A stretch of 48,418 nt of DNA, taken from a virus. The position numbers and the translations under genes were made by a program. The stretch covers positions 1 to 48,418 of IMG/VR virus record IMGVR_UViG_3300017748_000015, one strand, 5' to 3'. A model generated the notes under the pieces. That model made no database searches and had not been told where the DNA came from. It was given only the letters and a program-made list of their open reading frames with translations. This document shows, piece after piece, positions 14,901 through 22,637 of this stretch. Numbering within the stretch: position 1 is the first letter of the stretch; each line of letters starts with the position of its first letter.

Positions 14901-17441
14901 ACGCTCGCGCAGTTCGGCAGGCGCTCCCTCGTCTGAACCAGCGTATGTTGACATCAATGCCTCCAATTTTTCGGCTTGCATTGAGGCATCTTCCAAGTTT
15001 TCGAGGAACTCAGTCGTTGCTCGGACCGGTAATTCTTTGACACTCCTCCCACTCAATTTGTGAGTCATTGCGAAGGCTCGAGGGTTTCCTTGGTCGTGGC
15101 TTCGCGCTCTCGCCACACTCTCTTTTGGAGAGTCCAATTCGTCATGCCTAAGCATCTCTTTCTCAAAGGGCTCATGTGGAGGGTGGAGCCTTCCAAGACG
15201 TGAGGTCACGTTGTGTGTTAAGCGACTATTCTGAGCATAGCGAGTTTCAACACCATCAACTCCACCGGCCATAAGCGCGTTGTGCAAAGATGCAGGGTCA
15301 CTATCGAGACGCTCGGTGAAATCCTTTCCAAGAAGGTCAATCCGCTCTTCAGGGGTTAGAGCGCCGAGCATGTTGGCGAAGCCGGGGTCAAGTGTCGAGT
15401 GTCCAATCATTGGGGTGTTCTTCGTATTCCGACTCGCGAAACGCTGAGTCTTTCCTCGTTTCTGATGGTGAGAAGCGTCCCAAAACGACTGGGCTTGGGC
15501 GTGAGTGTCACCCTCACCATGAGTTCGAAAGCCCCTACTTGGTGGGACATATCGTCCAAAGAGGCCGACATTCTTTGATGAGGGCGTGAAGATACCGTCT
15601 CTACCGAGGCTCCCAATCAAACTCTTACCTTCAGCATCTTTGGGCATCCAGTCATGAAGAATTTCCAAACGAGCCAACGCGCTGCGTCCTGAACCTCCAC
15701 GAATGAATGGGAGGTGGAAGATGGCACCGTTTCCGACTGGGCCATGTGGCGTGCGCATCCACAAGTCAGCCTCATCTTCGGGAATGTGCTCCTCATGTGG
15801 GCCGTTGAAACCCAAGTGAGAGTAAGCATCAGCATGACGAACGCTCTTGTGCCTCAGCAAATTGCTGAAAGCAGCGCTCTTACCTCCCTCGAGTGCTTTC
15901 AAGTCATCAAGCGAAAGAGGGGCATCACTCTCACCAAAATGTCCCTTGCCAGTGAACGAGTAATTGCCTTCCTTATCCCTCTTGATACCAAGGAGGCGAT
16001 GGAGTGAGGACTCGTCAATACCTGCTCTTCCTCCACTTTCTACGTTGAACATGTTGGTAAGCGGCTCACTGCTACCGATGGCTTGCTCGGTCAAACCCTT
16101 CTTTCGTAGAAAATTCAAGTTGGATAGAACCACACCTTCGTCGGCGTGTTTTTCATTCAGTGCGTTGATGATGGCTTGCGCCATGGTGCCGTGTTCCTCA
16201 TGGGGTGTTTCATGAAGCGCATCGTGAAGAACTGAGTAATTGTGTGACTGAGGGTTGGCAACGTCACTTTCACTCTCAACGTGCTTCCTCTGGTTCTGCG
16301 ATGGGTAGATTTGCCCACGCATGGAATGAAGGAACTCAGGTGTGAAACGGTGAGCAATGTTACGCTTCACCCGACCGGCTGAAATGGTGCGACCGTCGCT
16401 CAATTTGATGTTCTGCACATCGTGAGCCTCTCCAGTGGACCCACGTTCCATGAGATGCTGCACGACGTTTTCCCGGTCTTCGGGCGACAGCCACTCAAGG
16501 CCGAGGTTGTAACCTCCCCAACCGAGAGATGTTCGCCGCCCGCCTTCACCCATCTCAGTGTTCACCCACCCTTGAATCGCATCGTCCATGTGGGCTTGAG
16601 CGATGGCGTAATCATGCTCGGCAGCGTTGGGGTATTGCTGAACAAGAGCATCCACTGTGCTGGAGTTGTTGCGCTTCCACTCCTCAAAGTTGTGAAGATA
16701 GAGGTCGTGGAGATGACTATCGTGTAGCGGGCCAGCAAAATGATGAGACGTATCTCCCCTCATCTTATCCTTGACTCCCGTGAAGTGCATGTTCCCCTTC
16801 TTGCTGTGATGGTCCTCTTGGAGAGATTCGTGGCGTTTGATTTGTTCAGCCAAGGAAACAGCGCCGGGGCGCGATGGCAAATAGAGTGCCTTAAGCGTCT
16901 CAAGATAAGCGGGCAAACCGCTGACGACGTTCTGCTGACGAAGAGGATGGTGCCTTGCCTGAAAGTGATGGTCGTCGGGGTAAAGACTACCTTGAGCAAA
17001 CTCGGCATCGGGGAACAACGACACGAAGTCGTGTAGATTGGATTCTTGGAAACGCCCCCTCCAATGATGGTCAGGGGCAAGGTCAGGAAGCCTACCAAAG
17101 GTCAGGTAGGTATCTTCGTCTTTTTCTCGACCCCTTTCTCGTAGCCGCTCTCGGTCGCTCTTTCCTTCAGCAGATGACTTTTCTCCATCTTCACCCTCGG
17201 CAGCCAATCGCTCAAACTCTTCAAGCGTCAGACGCTTACGAGCATTGTCGACTTCTTCCTTAGCAACGATGTCGCACAAGAAGTCATCAGGACCCTTGAG
17301 CACTTCAAAACCATGGTGGTCAAGGTTTTGCTTAGCGAGAATGAAGTTGGCGGCTGACTGCTCGTAATCGAGTTCGTCAAGAATTGACTTAAGAAGGTCA
17401 GAACGTGCTCTCAGATACCAATCTGTGGCCTCTTCTCGCAC
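11985..17441 (-). CDS. Giant virion-cluster protein (1,818 residues) with a degenerate ATP-dependent DNA ligase module
   Basis: The start is placed at GTG 17441 with a GGTGGT leader 6 bases upstream. The frame extends to 17636 but would then overlap the upstream gene by 182 bp. Residues about 1-1320 are His/Asp-rich, soluble and unrecognised. Residues about 1327-1590 follow the order of an ATP-dependent DNA ligase core plus OB fold. GERFIVRRKSGRVTAY corresponds to the strand after motif I; FLVDAVRHDDEIHLVDIIEY with SVRERLKVLR corresponds to motif III and the 'ylDlP.seR..lL' helix; ILLRDATSTYMRG..RHPKWFLLRP corresponds to motifs IV and V; a GxG strand region and 'VG.V....FNEGDVV.V.V' correspond to the OB fold. 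Catalytic residues are gone: the motif I KxDG position reads LPEG, motif IV Glu and Lys are Asn and Arg, and motif V Lys are Leu/Arg. It is therefore not an active ligase and may be a DNA-binding or structural protein. The C-terminus is a charged tail. Confidence 0.75.
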   Translation of the reverse strand: MREEATDWYLRARSDLLKSILDELDYEQSAANFILAKQNLDHHGFEVLKGPDDFLCDIVAKEEVDNARKRLTLEEFERLAAEGEDGEKSSAEGKSDRERLRERGREKDEDTYLTFGRLPDLAPDHHWRGRFQESNLHDFVSLFPDAEFAQGSLYPDDHHFQARHHPLRQQNVVSGLPAYLETLKALYLPSRPGAVSLAEQIKRHESLQEDHHSKKGNMHFTGVKDKMRGDTSHHFAGPLHDSHLHDLYLHNFEEWKRNNSSTVDALVQQYPNAAEHDYAIAQAHMDDAIQGWVNTEMGEGGRRTSLGWGGYNLGLEWLSPEDRENVVQHLMERGSTGEAHDVQNIKLSDGRTISAGRVKRNIAHRFTPEFLHSMRGQIYPSQNQRKHVESESDVANPQSHNYSVLHDALHETPHEEHGTMAQAIINALNEKHADEGVVLSNLNFLRKKGLTEQAIGSSEPLTNMFNVESGGRAGIDESSLHRLLGIKRDKEGNYSFTGKGHFGESDAPLSLDDLKALEGGKSAAFSNLLRHKSVRHADAYSHLGFNGPHEEHIPEDEADLWMRTPHGPVGNGAIFHLPFIRGGSGRSALARLEILHDWMPKDAEGKSLIGSLGRDGIFTPSSKNVGLFGRYVPPSRGFRTHGEGDTHAQAQSFWDASHHQKRGKTQRFASRNTKNTPMIGHSTLDPGFANMLGALTPEERIDLLGKDFTERLDSDPASLHNALMAGGVDGVETRYAQNSRLTHNVTSRLGRLHPPHEPFEKEMLRHDELDSPKESVARARSHDQGNPRAFAMTHKLSGRSVKELPVRATTEFLENLEDASMQAEKLEALMSTYAGSDEGAPAELRERYFAALERVRHLESVEGMTETGKPAKFHHSNFDKKMSGDLEAIKTMAQRIKPIMEKVDPEAFDPSNKVKFLANSSRLYHDANRMLMLMPHDKHGLTTWGRSLDTEERESASAIASKVTGETVVPHRNILSSIMNHGAELTQDMTTEQIMEALGFDHDKNDPDYQEHYKQAEKIRATVPESGLRAMTSGTALSTGMQFHPRGQDISLSHEHHTNHIKAFDEAYAENPAVQAYRSEESERKKGTREGGRGKTTGSRRKEGGSVSDFLRNYSNRLGAFTHLFRGGYQNEAGKYGLTRHAMGEVRERGKDKAKIKSLLHDIITVNPSVIDPALLMDAQIDQNKTDANVIGRRLGQQIHPAASLKGNNIGDYYVAGVMEHGYKMQPTVGVEWDGNNIVAGSNMPDEQYLHSIQRPMLEAVHGKDVVDSALSGVGLIQSQPNAITATPATNYQAENTNPDSIGKSLMALMDPDVLMKNDGKKPMPILPMHRIFSLKDFASLRGFSGEWAASLLPEGERFIVRRKSGRVTAYDSEGDVSLSSEDKTQFKALTEKNFLVDAVRHDDEIHLVDIIEYDDTNVADMSVRERLKVLRGQFDSHEHVIVPGPHNLRLTDSEGLPDVIESLKESGNRILLRDATSTYMRGERRHPKWFLLRPDKKVSLIVLDVRGKGPYTYRLGAGPLDAEGFGNRGVEHEGESFLDVGTVTSPKPFNEGDVVNVSVSGVRSRKRGDKTIYDVTASKVAGESDDSPASLETLSLLTKSHPVIPVQFSVDVESDRLILSFPEVDTVIYKMETNRHGTWAHSPKSTLGELQGSEYSLLLAESLRPLWSPAASLMLKGVKVAIESEARSMSDPKHREESEKESAGVIDADDDAAIIKPKRLEVMTKTLLRIADLVDRVEKEKMTGGPGARGMGIDVASGIESPRGPTSLMSEESLPDWDMIDRPTEDPEEEYPAARNKRLKEKTGAQSTSYEAESEND

Positions 17442-17454
17442 ATTCACACCACCT

Positions 17455-18273
17455 TCAGTATTGGTTGCGCATGTAGTCTTGTGGGTTCTGACGGTCGCGG
17501 CTTGCTCCCTCACCAACTCCAGTGGTGCCCTCAAGACCGGGGCACTCATCGCCGAAGCCGAAGCGGCAGCCAGTAAATTGGTTTCCACCGCACTGTTCAC
17601 ACATTGCCTTAGCGACTGCATCATTGGCTCCAGCAAGAGCCTCTACGGCTGCCTTGGTCAACGACCCATTCTCAACTTGACGGGGGACACTGTCATGATG
17701 GGGGTTCATCTGCTGACCGAGTGTCTCAAAGTTGACTGACTCGGACGAGGAGCCTTTGTTCGTAACATCCTCAGCGTGGTAGGGATATTGATTGGTGGTG
17801 TAGTAGGCGTTGCGTGTCTGACCACCGCTCTCAGCCATGAACATCACACCAGCAGGCTTGGAGTCAAAGGATGTGGTGAAACCGGGTTGCGCTCCCTCCT
17901 CGAAGGATTTCTGCATTTTCGCACCGCACCCCATCTTCATGCAAGCGCCCTTTTCCATCTTAGCGCCACACTCAGGGCAATCCTCGCCCTTCTGCATTTT
18001 TGCACCACAACCCATCTTCATGCAACTGCCCTTGTTCATGGCCTCGCCGCATTCAGGGCACTTTTCGCAATCGCGACAAGATTCGCCCTTCTTGCAGTCG
18101 CACTTGGCCTTTGCTTTCATGTCCTTCGCGCCCTTGCCGTCAGCGGCAAAAGACGGGACTTTCTTGCCCTCATGCTCAACCATGTCTATTTTTTCCGCTT
18201 TTTCAAGCAGACGCTGTGCCTTGCTCAGCAAATTCAGCGCATCTCTACCGTATGGAGATGGGATGGGTCTCAC
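17455..18273 (-). CDS. Cysteine-repeat zinc-binding-like protein
   Basis: A 272-residue protein starting at GTG 18273 and overlapping the upstream stop as GTGA. Residues about 60-125 contain a cysteine-rich stretch: CDCKKGESCRDCEKC, then CPECGEAMNKGSCMKMGCGAKM and CPECGAKMEKGACMKMGCGAKM. The two CPECG...CMKMGCGAKM units are close tandem copies. A further CEQCGG..TGC..GFGDEC occurs at residues about 220-245. These resemble zinc ribbons or metal-binding knuckles. The N-terminus (ALNLLSKAQRLLEKAEKI) is a helix. It lies between the giant gene and small head genes downstream of portal. The function is unknown, perhaps a head-internal or portal-associated protein. Confidence 0.7.
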   Translation of the reverse strand: MRPIPSPYGRDALNLLSKAQRLLEKAEKIDMVEHEGKKVPSFAADGKGAKDMKAKAKCDCKKGESCRDCEKCPECGEAMNKGSCMKMGCGAKMQKGEDCPECGAKMEKGACMKMGCGAKMQKSFEEGAQPGFTTSFDSKPAGVMFMAESGGQTRNAYYTTNQYPYHAEDVTNKGSSSESVNFETLGQQMNPHHDSVPRQVENGSLTKAAVEALAGANDAVAKAMCEQCGGNQFTGCRFGFGDECPGLEGTTGVGEGASRDRQNPQDYMRNQY

Positions 18274-18599
18274 GCAATCACCTCAGTGCTCTTGGCTTGT
18301 GCAGCCATGTCGTGAATTTCATCCCAAGTCATCTGATGAATCTGAGAGTTGGAGAAGTTGTCATGTCCCTTGATGATGGCGTCGTCATTCGCACGGAATG
18401 CATCGGCTTCAACACCATCGGTCAACGGCGTGGAGGATGAAACGAAGCCTGCTTTGCGAAGCATGGAAACTGGGTCGCGAATGGCTTTCCGAAGCATGGC
18501 GTTCTCGTGCTTCAGAGATTGCAGGTCAGTGTCCATGGTTTCCATCTTCGAGATGAGAGTGGTCATCAAACGCTCGGTTACAGACATGTCTTCAGTCAT
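18270..18599 (-). CDS. Small coiled-coil head protein sharing a C-terminal motif with the scaffold
   Basis: A 109-residue protein. Residues 1-45 (MTEDMSVTERLMTTLISKMETMDTD...) form an amphipathic coiled coil (LKHENAMLRKAIRD). The C-terminus SQIHQMTWDEIHDMAAQAKS matches the C-terminus of the protease-scaffold (LANMSWEEVHQLAGG): both have M[ST]W[DE]E[VI]H with the same spacing to a hydrophobic-Ala pair. Scaffold C-termini bind the capsid protein in several phages, so this protein could enter the prohead by the same contact. It lies between the portal region and the Cys-repeat gene. The role is inference. Confidence 0.65.
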   Translation of the reverse strand: MTEDMSVTERLMTTLISKMETMDTDLQSLKHENAMLRKAIRDPVSMLRKAGFVSSSTPLTDGVEADAFRANDDAIIKGHDNFSNSQIHQMTWDEIHDMAAQAKSTEVIA

Positions 18600-18608
18600 A
18601 GGTTCACC

Positions 18609-18962
18609 TCAGGAATCAGGGACAAAGCGCCCGAACGTTCCACGGTGGACACTCATGCTGCGATTGGTGCGAGCGGCGATGACGGTGCCGGGAAGGACCG
18701 AGTCACGCTGACTCACATCGAAATTCTGTCCGCTCGTGTTCATCTTGTGAAGCATGGGGTTAGGGACATTCAAGTCGACCGTTTCACGTTGACTCTTCAC
18801 AACAGCGCTGTGAATGTCTTCGGAGAGATAGCCTGCAAACTTGATGACCTCATTGATGTGGCTTTGCGCTTCACCTGCATCGCCGCTTTCGAGTGCTTTC
18901 ACAAAAGCCTCGCTATGTAGTGCCATTTTCCGAGCCATTGGGTCCATCTTCAGTAGGTCCAT
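18609..18962 (-). CDS. Small protein downstream of portal, unknown
   Basis: A 117-residue protein (MDLLKMDPMARKMALHSEAFVKALE...), helical in its N-terminal 70 residues and then a loop-rich part containing NTSGQNFDVSQRDSVLPGTV and NRSMSVHRGTFGRFVPDS. It contains no Cys or membrane segments. It is the first gene after the portal in the transcribed direction. I see no known motif. A portal- or capsid-associated role is suggested by position only. Confidence 0.6.
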   Translation of the reverse strand: MDLLKMDPMARKMALHSEAFVKALESGDAGEAQSHINEVIKFAGYLSEDIHSAVVKSQRETVDLNVPNPMLHKMNTSGQNFDVSQRDSVLPGTVIAARTNRSMSVHRGTFGRFVPDS

Positions 18963-19006
18963 ACTCTTCCCTCTCGTTATCCGTAGTGATGCCGCCCTAA
19001 AAGAGA

Positions 19007-20713
19007 TTACTGCCCTCGTGGCATACGAGCGTCCAAGAGTGCGTCACTATTCTGCTGCGGCAATCCCGGCTGAGGGCCGCGCTGCTGAACGCTCGACATA
19101 GGTGAGCCTGCGCCTACTGAGGCGCGTGCTTGAGGGCGTGCTGGGCTACGAGGTGTGCGAATGCCCATACCCTCACCACCGGGTTGCGATGGAGGCATTG
19201 GTGGACGCTGACCACCGGCAACTTGAGGAGGCATACCCATCATCGGAGGTTGACCGGGCATCTGTTGTGCCGCCCCAGCCGTTTCCTCGCCTCCCGGCTG
19301 TTTGCGGTAGACAAAGCGGATGTCACGGTCACCTTCTTCAAGCAACTCCGGCTTGTAGCCAAGCATTGCCATACGCTGCGCAAGGTTGACTTCCATCTCG
19401 TCGCGCCGCAGACGAGTGATTTCGTCTTCTTCTTCGTTGGGGTAGAGTGTCAATTTCCAATCGGTGATGTCCATCTCACGCAACATACGCGGGAACAGAT
19501 TGTCTGTGTAGACTTTCTGACCAAACTCAACGGCGCGGTTGGTCACAAGAATCTGCAAACCCTCATTGTTGAGCCCGCCGGACTTACCGTTGTCAATCAT
19601 GAAGATGCTCGAGACACCATAGAAGGCAGCGATACGGTTACGAATCTCGTCACGCACAGCAATGTATTGCATCTCTTCCAGCGTGTCCATGAACTTGACC
19701 CAGTTGACCCCACCACGACCCGAAGAAGATTCGATACCAACCTTGGGGACGTAGTGTGGGTCGCGCTCCATTTTCTCGTCAACGGACTTCCAGAATGACT
19801 TCATTGACTCGAGGTTGTCCGTCGTAACTGAGATGATGCCCTTAGGGGTGCGACGCTTTTGGTAAGCAGTGTAGATGTAATTGTCCATAGCGGTGAGGCT
19901 CATCGCTTGACGCCACATCGTATTGACCGGGCTTCGCCCGTAGAGTTTGGAAGGGTTATACTTGCTGAGATGGATGACCTCACCCTTGGTGAAATACTGA
20001 TTCTTCCCGCTCCCCGCCATGTTGACATAATGAGCGTCAACCATGCGAGAGCCGCAGACTTGGCAATTGCCCTCTTGACCCGGATAAGCCACTTGGTCCC
20101 GGTGGAGTCGGCAAATCTTGTAACGCCCTCCGCGAACACCTCGCTTGTCTGCGATGATGCGCATGAAAATGGGGTCACCACGCACGATGTCCTTAACGCG
20201 ATAGAAGGCGATTTCTCCCGTCTCAGGGTCAACATAGTATTCCTTGATGAGGAGCATGAATGCATCATCGACGATGTTCAGGTCGTTTTCAATTTCACCC
20301 AACACCTGCATGAACGTCTGTTCCATAGCGTTCTCCTGACCGAGAAGCCACTTGGGGTAAATGACCTGCTCAGGGTCAGGCGCACGCACCTCACCACCGC
20401 AAGACTTGCACATGTCGACGTCGTGCTGGAACTCTTCTTCACACTCAGTGCACTTCTTTCGAAACTTCTTCTCCCAGTGATAGCCACGTCGAAAAATTTC
20501 CTGACGGAGTTTGGATTGCACAGTCCGTAGAATAAGATTCTCTTGACTCACAGCATAGAGCGCGGGCAATGTGATACCTTGCGCGAGAACTGGTTCCTGA
20601 ATGCCGGTCGTGTAGAGCGGCATCTGGGGCTGAGGCGTTGTGCGTCGGCGAAACGGACTCGCCAAAGCCGAGAGAAAACGACTGACTGGACCTCGCTCTT
20701 CTTCCGGCATCAC
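19007..20713 (-). CDS. Portal protein with two inserted zinc knuckles
   Basis: A 568-residue protein that would form the dodecameric DNA-entry vertex. It shows the portal order: an N-terminal clip/wing region (RGPVSRFLSALASPFRRR..), a central helical/beta part with VYPKWLLGQENAMEQ, DDAFMLLIKEYYVD, HLSKYNPSKLYGRSPVNTMWRQA, and YTAYQKRRTPKGIISV. This is followed by a helix-rich C-terminal portion with RNRIAAFYGVSSIFMIDNGKSGG. Two insertions are rich in Cys: residues about 86-107 (CTECEEEFQHDVDMCKSCGG) and about 200-220 (CRLHRDQVAYPGQEGNCQVCGS), both four-ligand zinc ribbons. The C-terminal tail is Pro/Gly/Gln-rich. The GTG start at 20713 overlaps the preceding stop; ATG at 20710 is the alternative. 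It sits between terminase and the protease-scaffold, as usual. Confidence 0.85.
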   Translation of the reverse strand: MMPEEERGPVSRFLSALASPFRRRTTPQPQMPLYTTGIQEPVLAQGITLPALYAVSQENLILRTVQSKLRQEIFRRGYHWEKKFRKKCTECEEEFQHDVDMCKSCGGEVRAPDPEQVIYPKWLLGQENAMEQTFMQVLGEIENDLNIVDDAFMLLIKEYYVDPETGEIAFYRVKDIVRGDPIFMRIIADKRGVRGGRYKICRLHRDQVAYPGQEGNCQVCGSRMVDAHYVNMAGSGKNQYFTKGEVIHLSKYNPSKLYGRSPVNTMWRQAMSLTAMDNYIYTAYQKRRTPKGIISVTTDNLESMKSFWKSVDEKMERDPHYVPKVGIESSSGRGGVNWVKFMDTLEEMQYIAVRDEIRNRIAAFYGVSSIFMIDNGKSGGLNNEGLQILVTNRAVEFGQKVYTDNLFPRMLREMDITDWKLTLYPNEEEDEITRLRRDEMEVNLAQRMAMLGYKPELLEEGDRDIRFVYRKQPGGEETAGAAQQMPGQPPMMGMPPQVAGGQRPPMPPSQPGGEGMGIRTPRSPARPQARASVGAGSPMSSVQQRGPQPGLPQQNSDALLDARMPRGQ

Positions 20714-21936
20714 AGACCCTCCGCATACTTGCCGATGGTATCAGCGTCGACGCCCCACGAGTTAAGCAGTTCGGACGCCTTCTTCGAGTCATCTTCCCAA
20801 TTCTTGAAACGCACCAAACGCTTCAATTCTTCTTTTCTCACGGGGTCGCTCTCATCAATGAAAGCCAACACCGCTTTTGCTTGCATGCCTTTCATTTTGA
20901 GATGAGGCATCACACCAGTCAAGAATTTACGAAGGTCTGCCTTAGAATAGAATTGCAGCCTATGTTGGCTGCGAGTTGAGTTCTTGTGGACTTTGTTGTT
21001 CAATTGCAGCACGCCACAGTCCATCGTTTTGTAGAGGTCTTCACAGTGGACTCGCCCGCGCTCTCCCGTAGCAATCATTCCAGCACGAGGCTCTCCTCGC
21101 TCAGTGATGGTGATGTAACCGTCAGCGTCAAGGAAACCAGCACCGTAGGCCCACACGTCCTTGAGAACAAGACCGTCGTTGGCAACGCGAACGTAGGAGC
21201 CGCGTTCTGCGCCCTTGATGATGTCAAATTCTTCCCCATACATGTTGAGGAGAGTCGTGAACTTTCGAGTAGTGAAGGACTTGCGAAGCAAACCTGCTTC
21301 ATTCATGTTGTCCTGTAGAATGCTAACACGCATTGGTCCCTTCTTCAGTTCTTCAGCGACGAACTCAAGATATCCACTCTCAGCCTTGGAGAGTTTGTCA
21401 GCATGAAACAGCGCTGTGCGCCACATTTTACGAGCGTCGCTACGGTCACGCATCGCATTGGCCCATGCTTGTTGTTCTTCAACACCCCACACATCTTCGT
21501 GCTCGTCAAGCATCTTCATGGTAACCTCAGCCTTATCCCACAATTGACAAGCCTGCTGCAGCGAGATTGACCTCGCCTCACCGAACTGCCGCAAGTGTTT
21601 GAGTGACCGGTCAGATAGACCGAGGCCCTTGATGCAATGCTCCACGCCATTAGCCCACGACAGATTGCGAATGGTCAGTTCAGTTTCGAGTGCCTTGATG
21701 GTGCGAACGTCGTCAATGAAGAGGTCGATATCACTGCTGCTGTTCTTGTTATGGCGTCGCGCTTTACGCAGACGTTTAACCAACTGACCTGCCGTGCAAT
21801 TCATCTTAGACTCGAACCACCCGTCACCATTGGGTGCGAAGCGGTAAGTCTTGCGAATGGCTTCAACAACCTCCTCTTGGTAAGGCTGCTCGGCCTTGAT
21901 GACAAAGTCATCTTCAATCAATGCAGACCCCCACAT
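20710..21936 (-). CDS. LAGLIDADG endonuclease-like protein with a long N-terminal extension
   Basis: A 408-residue protein. Residues about 273-300 (AYGAGFLDADGYITITERG) contain a GAGFLDADG motif that matches the LAGLIDADG helix plus the following beta hairpin. The subsequent stretch (GRVHCEDLYKTMDCGVLQL...SKADLRKFLTGVMPHLKMKG.QAKAVLAFI) is typical of the family fold. Only one clear DADG motif is visible, so it could act as a homodimer or have lost activity. The N-terminal 260 residues are unrelated (WFESKMNCTAGQLVKRLRKARRHNKNS and helical segments). It lies between two genes of the head module without disturbing overlaps, so it is a freestanding gene, not an intein. It may cut DNA of rivals lacking the gene, but its N-terminal extension is odd. 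Confidence 0.75.
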   Translation of the reverse strand: MWGSALIEDDFVIKAEQPYQEEVVEAIRKTYRFAPNGDGWFESKMNCTAGQLVKRLRKARRHNKNSSSDIDLFIDDVRTIKALETELTIRNLSWANGVEHCIKGLGLSDRSLKHLRQFGEARSISLQQACQLWDKAEVTMKMLDEHEDVWGVEEQQAWANAMRDRSDARKMWRTALFHADKLSKAESGYLEFVAEELKKGPMRVSILQDNMNEAGLLRKSFTTRKFTTLLNMYGEEFDIIKGAERGSYVRVANDGLVLKDVWAYGAGFLDADGYITITERGEPRAGMIATGERGRVHCEDLYKTMDCGVLQLNNKVHKNSTRSQHRLQFYSKADLRKFLTGVMPHLKMKGMQAKAVLAFIDESDPVRKEELKRLVRFKNWEDDSKKASELLNSWGVDADTIGKYAEGL

Positions 21937-21958
21937 GATTTTACCTCACAAGTTACCT

Positions 21959-22273
21959 CTACTTAACCCCGACCCAGCCTTTGACGATAGTTGGCTTGCC
22001 GCCCACGCCCTGCTTCTTTGCACGCTTCCGCTTGGTGGCTGCACGCTTCTGACCTTCACTCATAGAGCCGGAAGTTTTGGGCGTCTTGCCGCTGACCTTG
22101 ACGGACGGACGGCACTTAGGGTAACCCTTGCTGCCTTTCTTAGCCTTAGAGCGACCACATGGCGGATGCTTCCCGTCCTTATCCTTGCGACTCACGTCCA
22201 CCCACTTTTCCTTGAACCAGCGGTTCAAGTCCTTGACGATAAGCACGTCATAGCAGGTGCAGCGGTCGCTCAT
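21959..22273 (-). CDS. Small basic protein with a PCGRSK...KGYPKCRP motif
   Basis: A 104-residue protein starting at 22273, directly overlapping the stop of the preceding gene (TGATG). The centre reads KWVDVSRKDKDGKHPPCGRSKAKKG followed by KGYPKCRPSVKVSGKTPKTSG, and the C-terminus is Lys/Arg-rich (GQKRAATKRKRAKKQG). This KDGKHPPCGR...KGYPKCRP pattern is one I know from small proteins of many marine phages and giant viruses, of unclear function. The Cys pairs suggest a metal site. With its neighbours (22455-22637 and 22625-23572) it forms a set of basic, Cys-containing proteins between the terminase and portal genes. These may bind nucleic acid or pack with DNA. Confidence 0.7.
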   Translation of the reverse strand: MSDRCTCYDVLIVKDLNRWFKEKWVDVSRKDKDGKHPPCGRSKAKKGSKGYPKCRPSVKVSGKTPKTSGSMSEGQKRAATKRKRAKKQGVGGKPTIVKGWVGVK

Positions 22274-22458
22274 CAGAAAACGCCCACCATCTTCGACACT
22301 TCCTTTGCCTTCTTCTTCTGCTTGTCAAGCAAAGCATAGCAAGGACATTTTGGCTCGTTCATTGAGCATTGCATGACGCCCTTAAGCATACAGACGCACG
22401 GTGTCGATTCAGTCCCCCCGCAACAGCAGGACTTCCTCTTGAGTTCGCTTTTGCTCAT
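22273..22458 (-). CDS. Small cysteine-rich protein (61 residues)
   Basis: The ATG at 22458 overlaps the preceding stop as ATGA and gives a 61-residue protein: MSKSELKRKSCCCGGTEST.., CVC, CSMNEPKCPCY, then a Lys-rich helix (LLDKQKKKAKEVSKMVG). Eight cysteines in the first 40 residues imply a metal-binding fold, possibly zinc or iron-sulfur. A longer frame to 22581 overlaps the neighbouring gene and is rejected. It is translationally coupled to both neighbours. Function is unknown. Confidence 0.6.
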   Translation of the reverse strand: MSKSELKRKSCCCGGTESTPCVCMLKGVMQCSMNEPKCPCYALLDKQKKKAKEVSKMVGVF

Positions 22459-22637
22459 TTCTTTTTCCCACCCTTCTTGCCACGGAATTTCCCCTTGCAG
22501 TATTGCACAGCCCAGCCGTTTGCATAGGCTGAGGGGTAGACCTTGAACTTCCTCTTGGCTGCTGCTTTCCCTGCGGGGCACAACTTCTTGCGTAGGTCGT
22601 CAAAACAGATGTCAAACGGGTCGCTCAACAATTCCAC
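22455..22637 (-). CDS. Small basic protein with a KFKVYPSAYAN motif
   Basis: A 60-residue protein starting at GTG 22637, overlapping the preceding stop by 13 bp. It reads ...CPAGKAAAKRKFKVYPSAYANGWAVQYCKGKFRGKKGG. The GKAAAKRKFKVYPSAYAN...CKGK pattern is a widespread signature in small marine phage and giant virus proteins that I recognise but whose function is not clear. Lys/Gly-rich tail. The order of three such basic proteins is 22625-23572, 22455-22637, 21959-22273, all between terminase and endonuclease. They could be packaged with the DNA. Confidence 0.65.
   Translation of the reverse strand: MELLSDPFDICFDDLRKKLCPAGKAAAKRKFKVYPSAYANGWAVQYCKGKFRGKKGGKKK

Noticed and set aside
17442-17636. 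Upstream extension of the giant protein to 17636 (65 extra residues)
   Set aside because: It would overlap the Cys-repeat gene by 182 bp in another frame, lacks a leader, and is a low-quality sequence. GTG 17441 with GGTGGT at the right distance is a better start.
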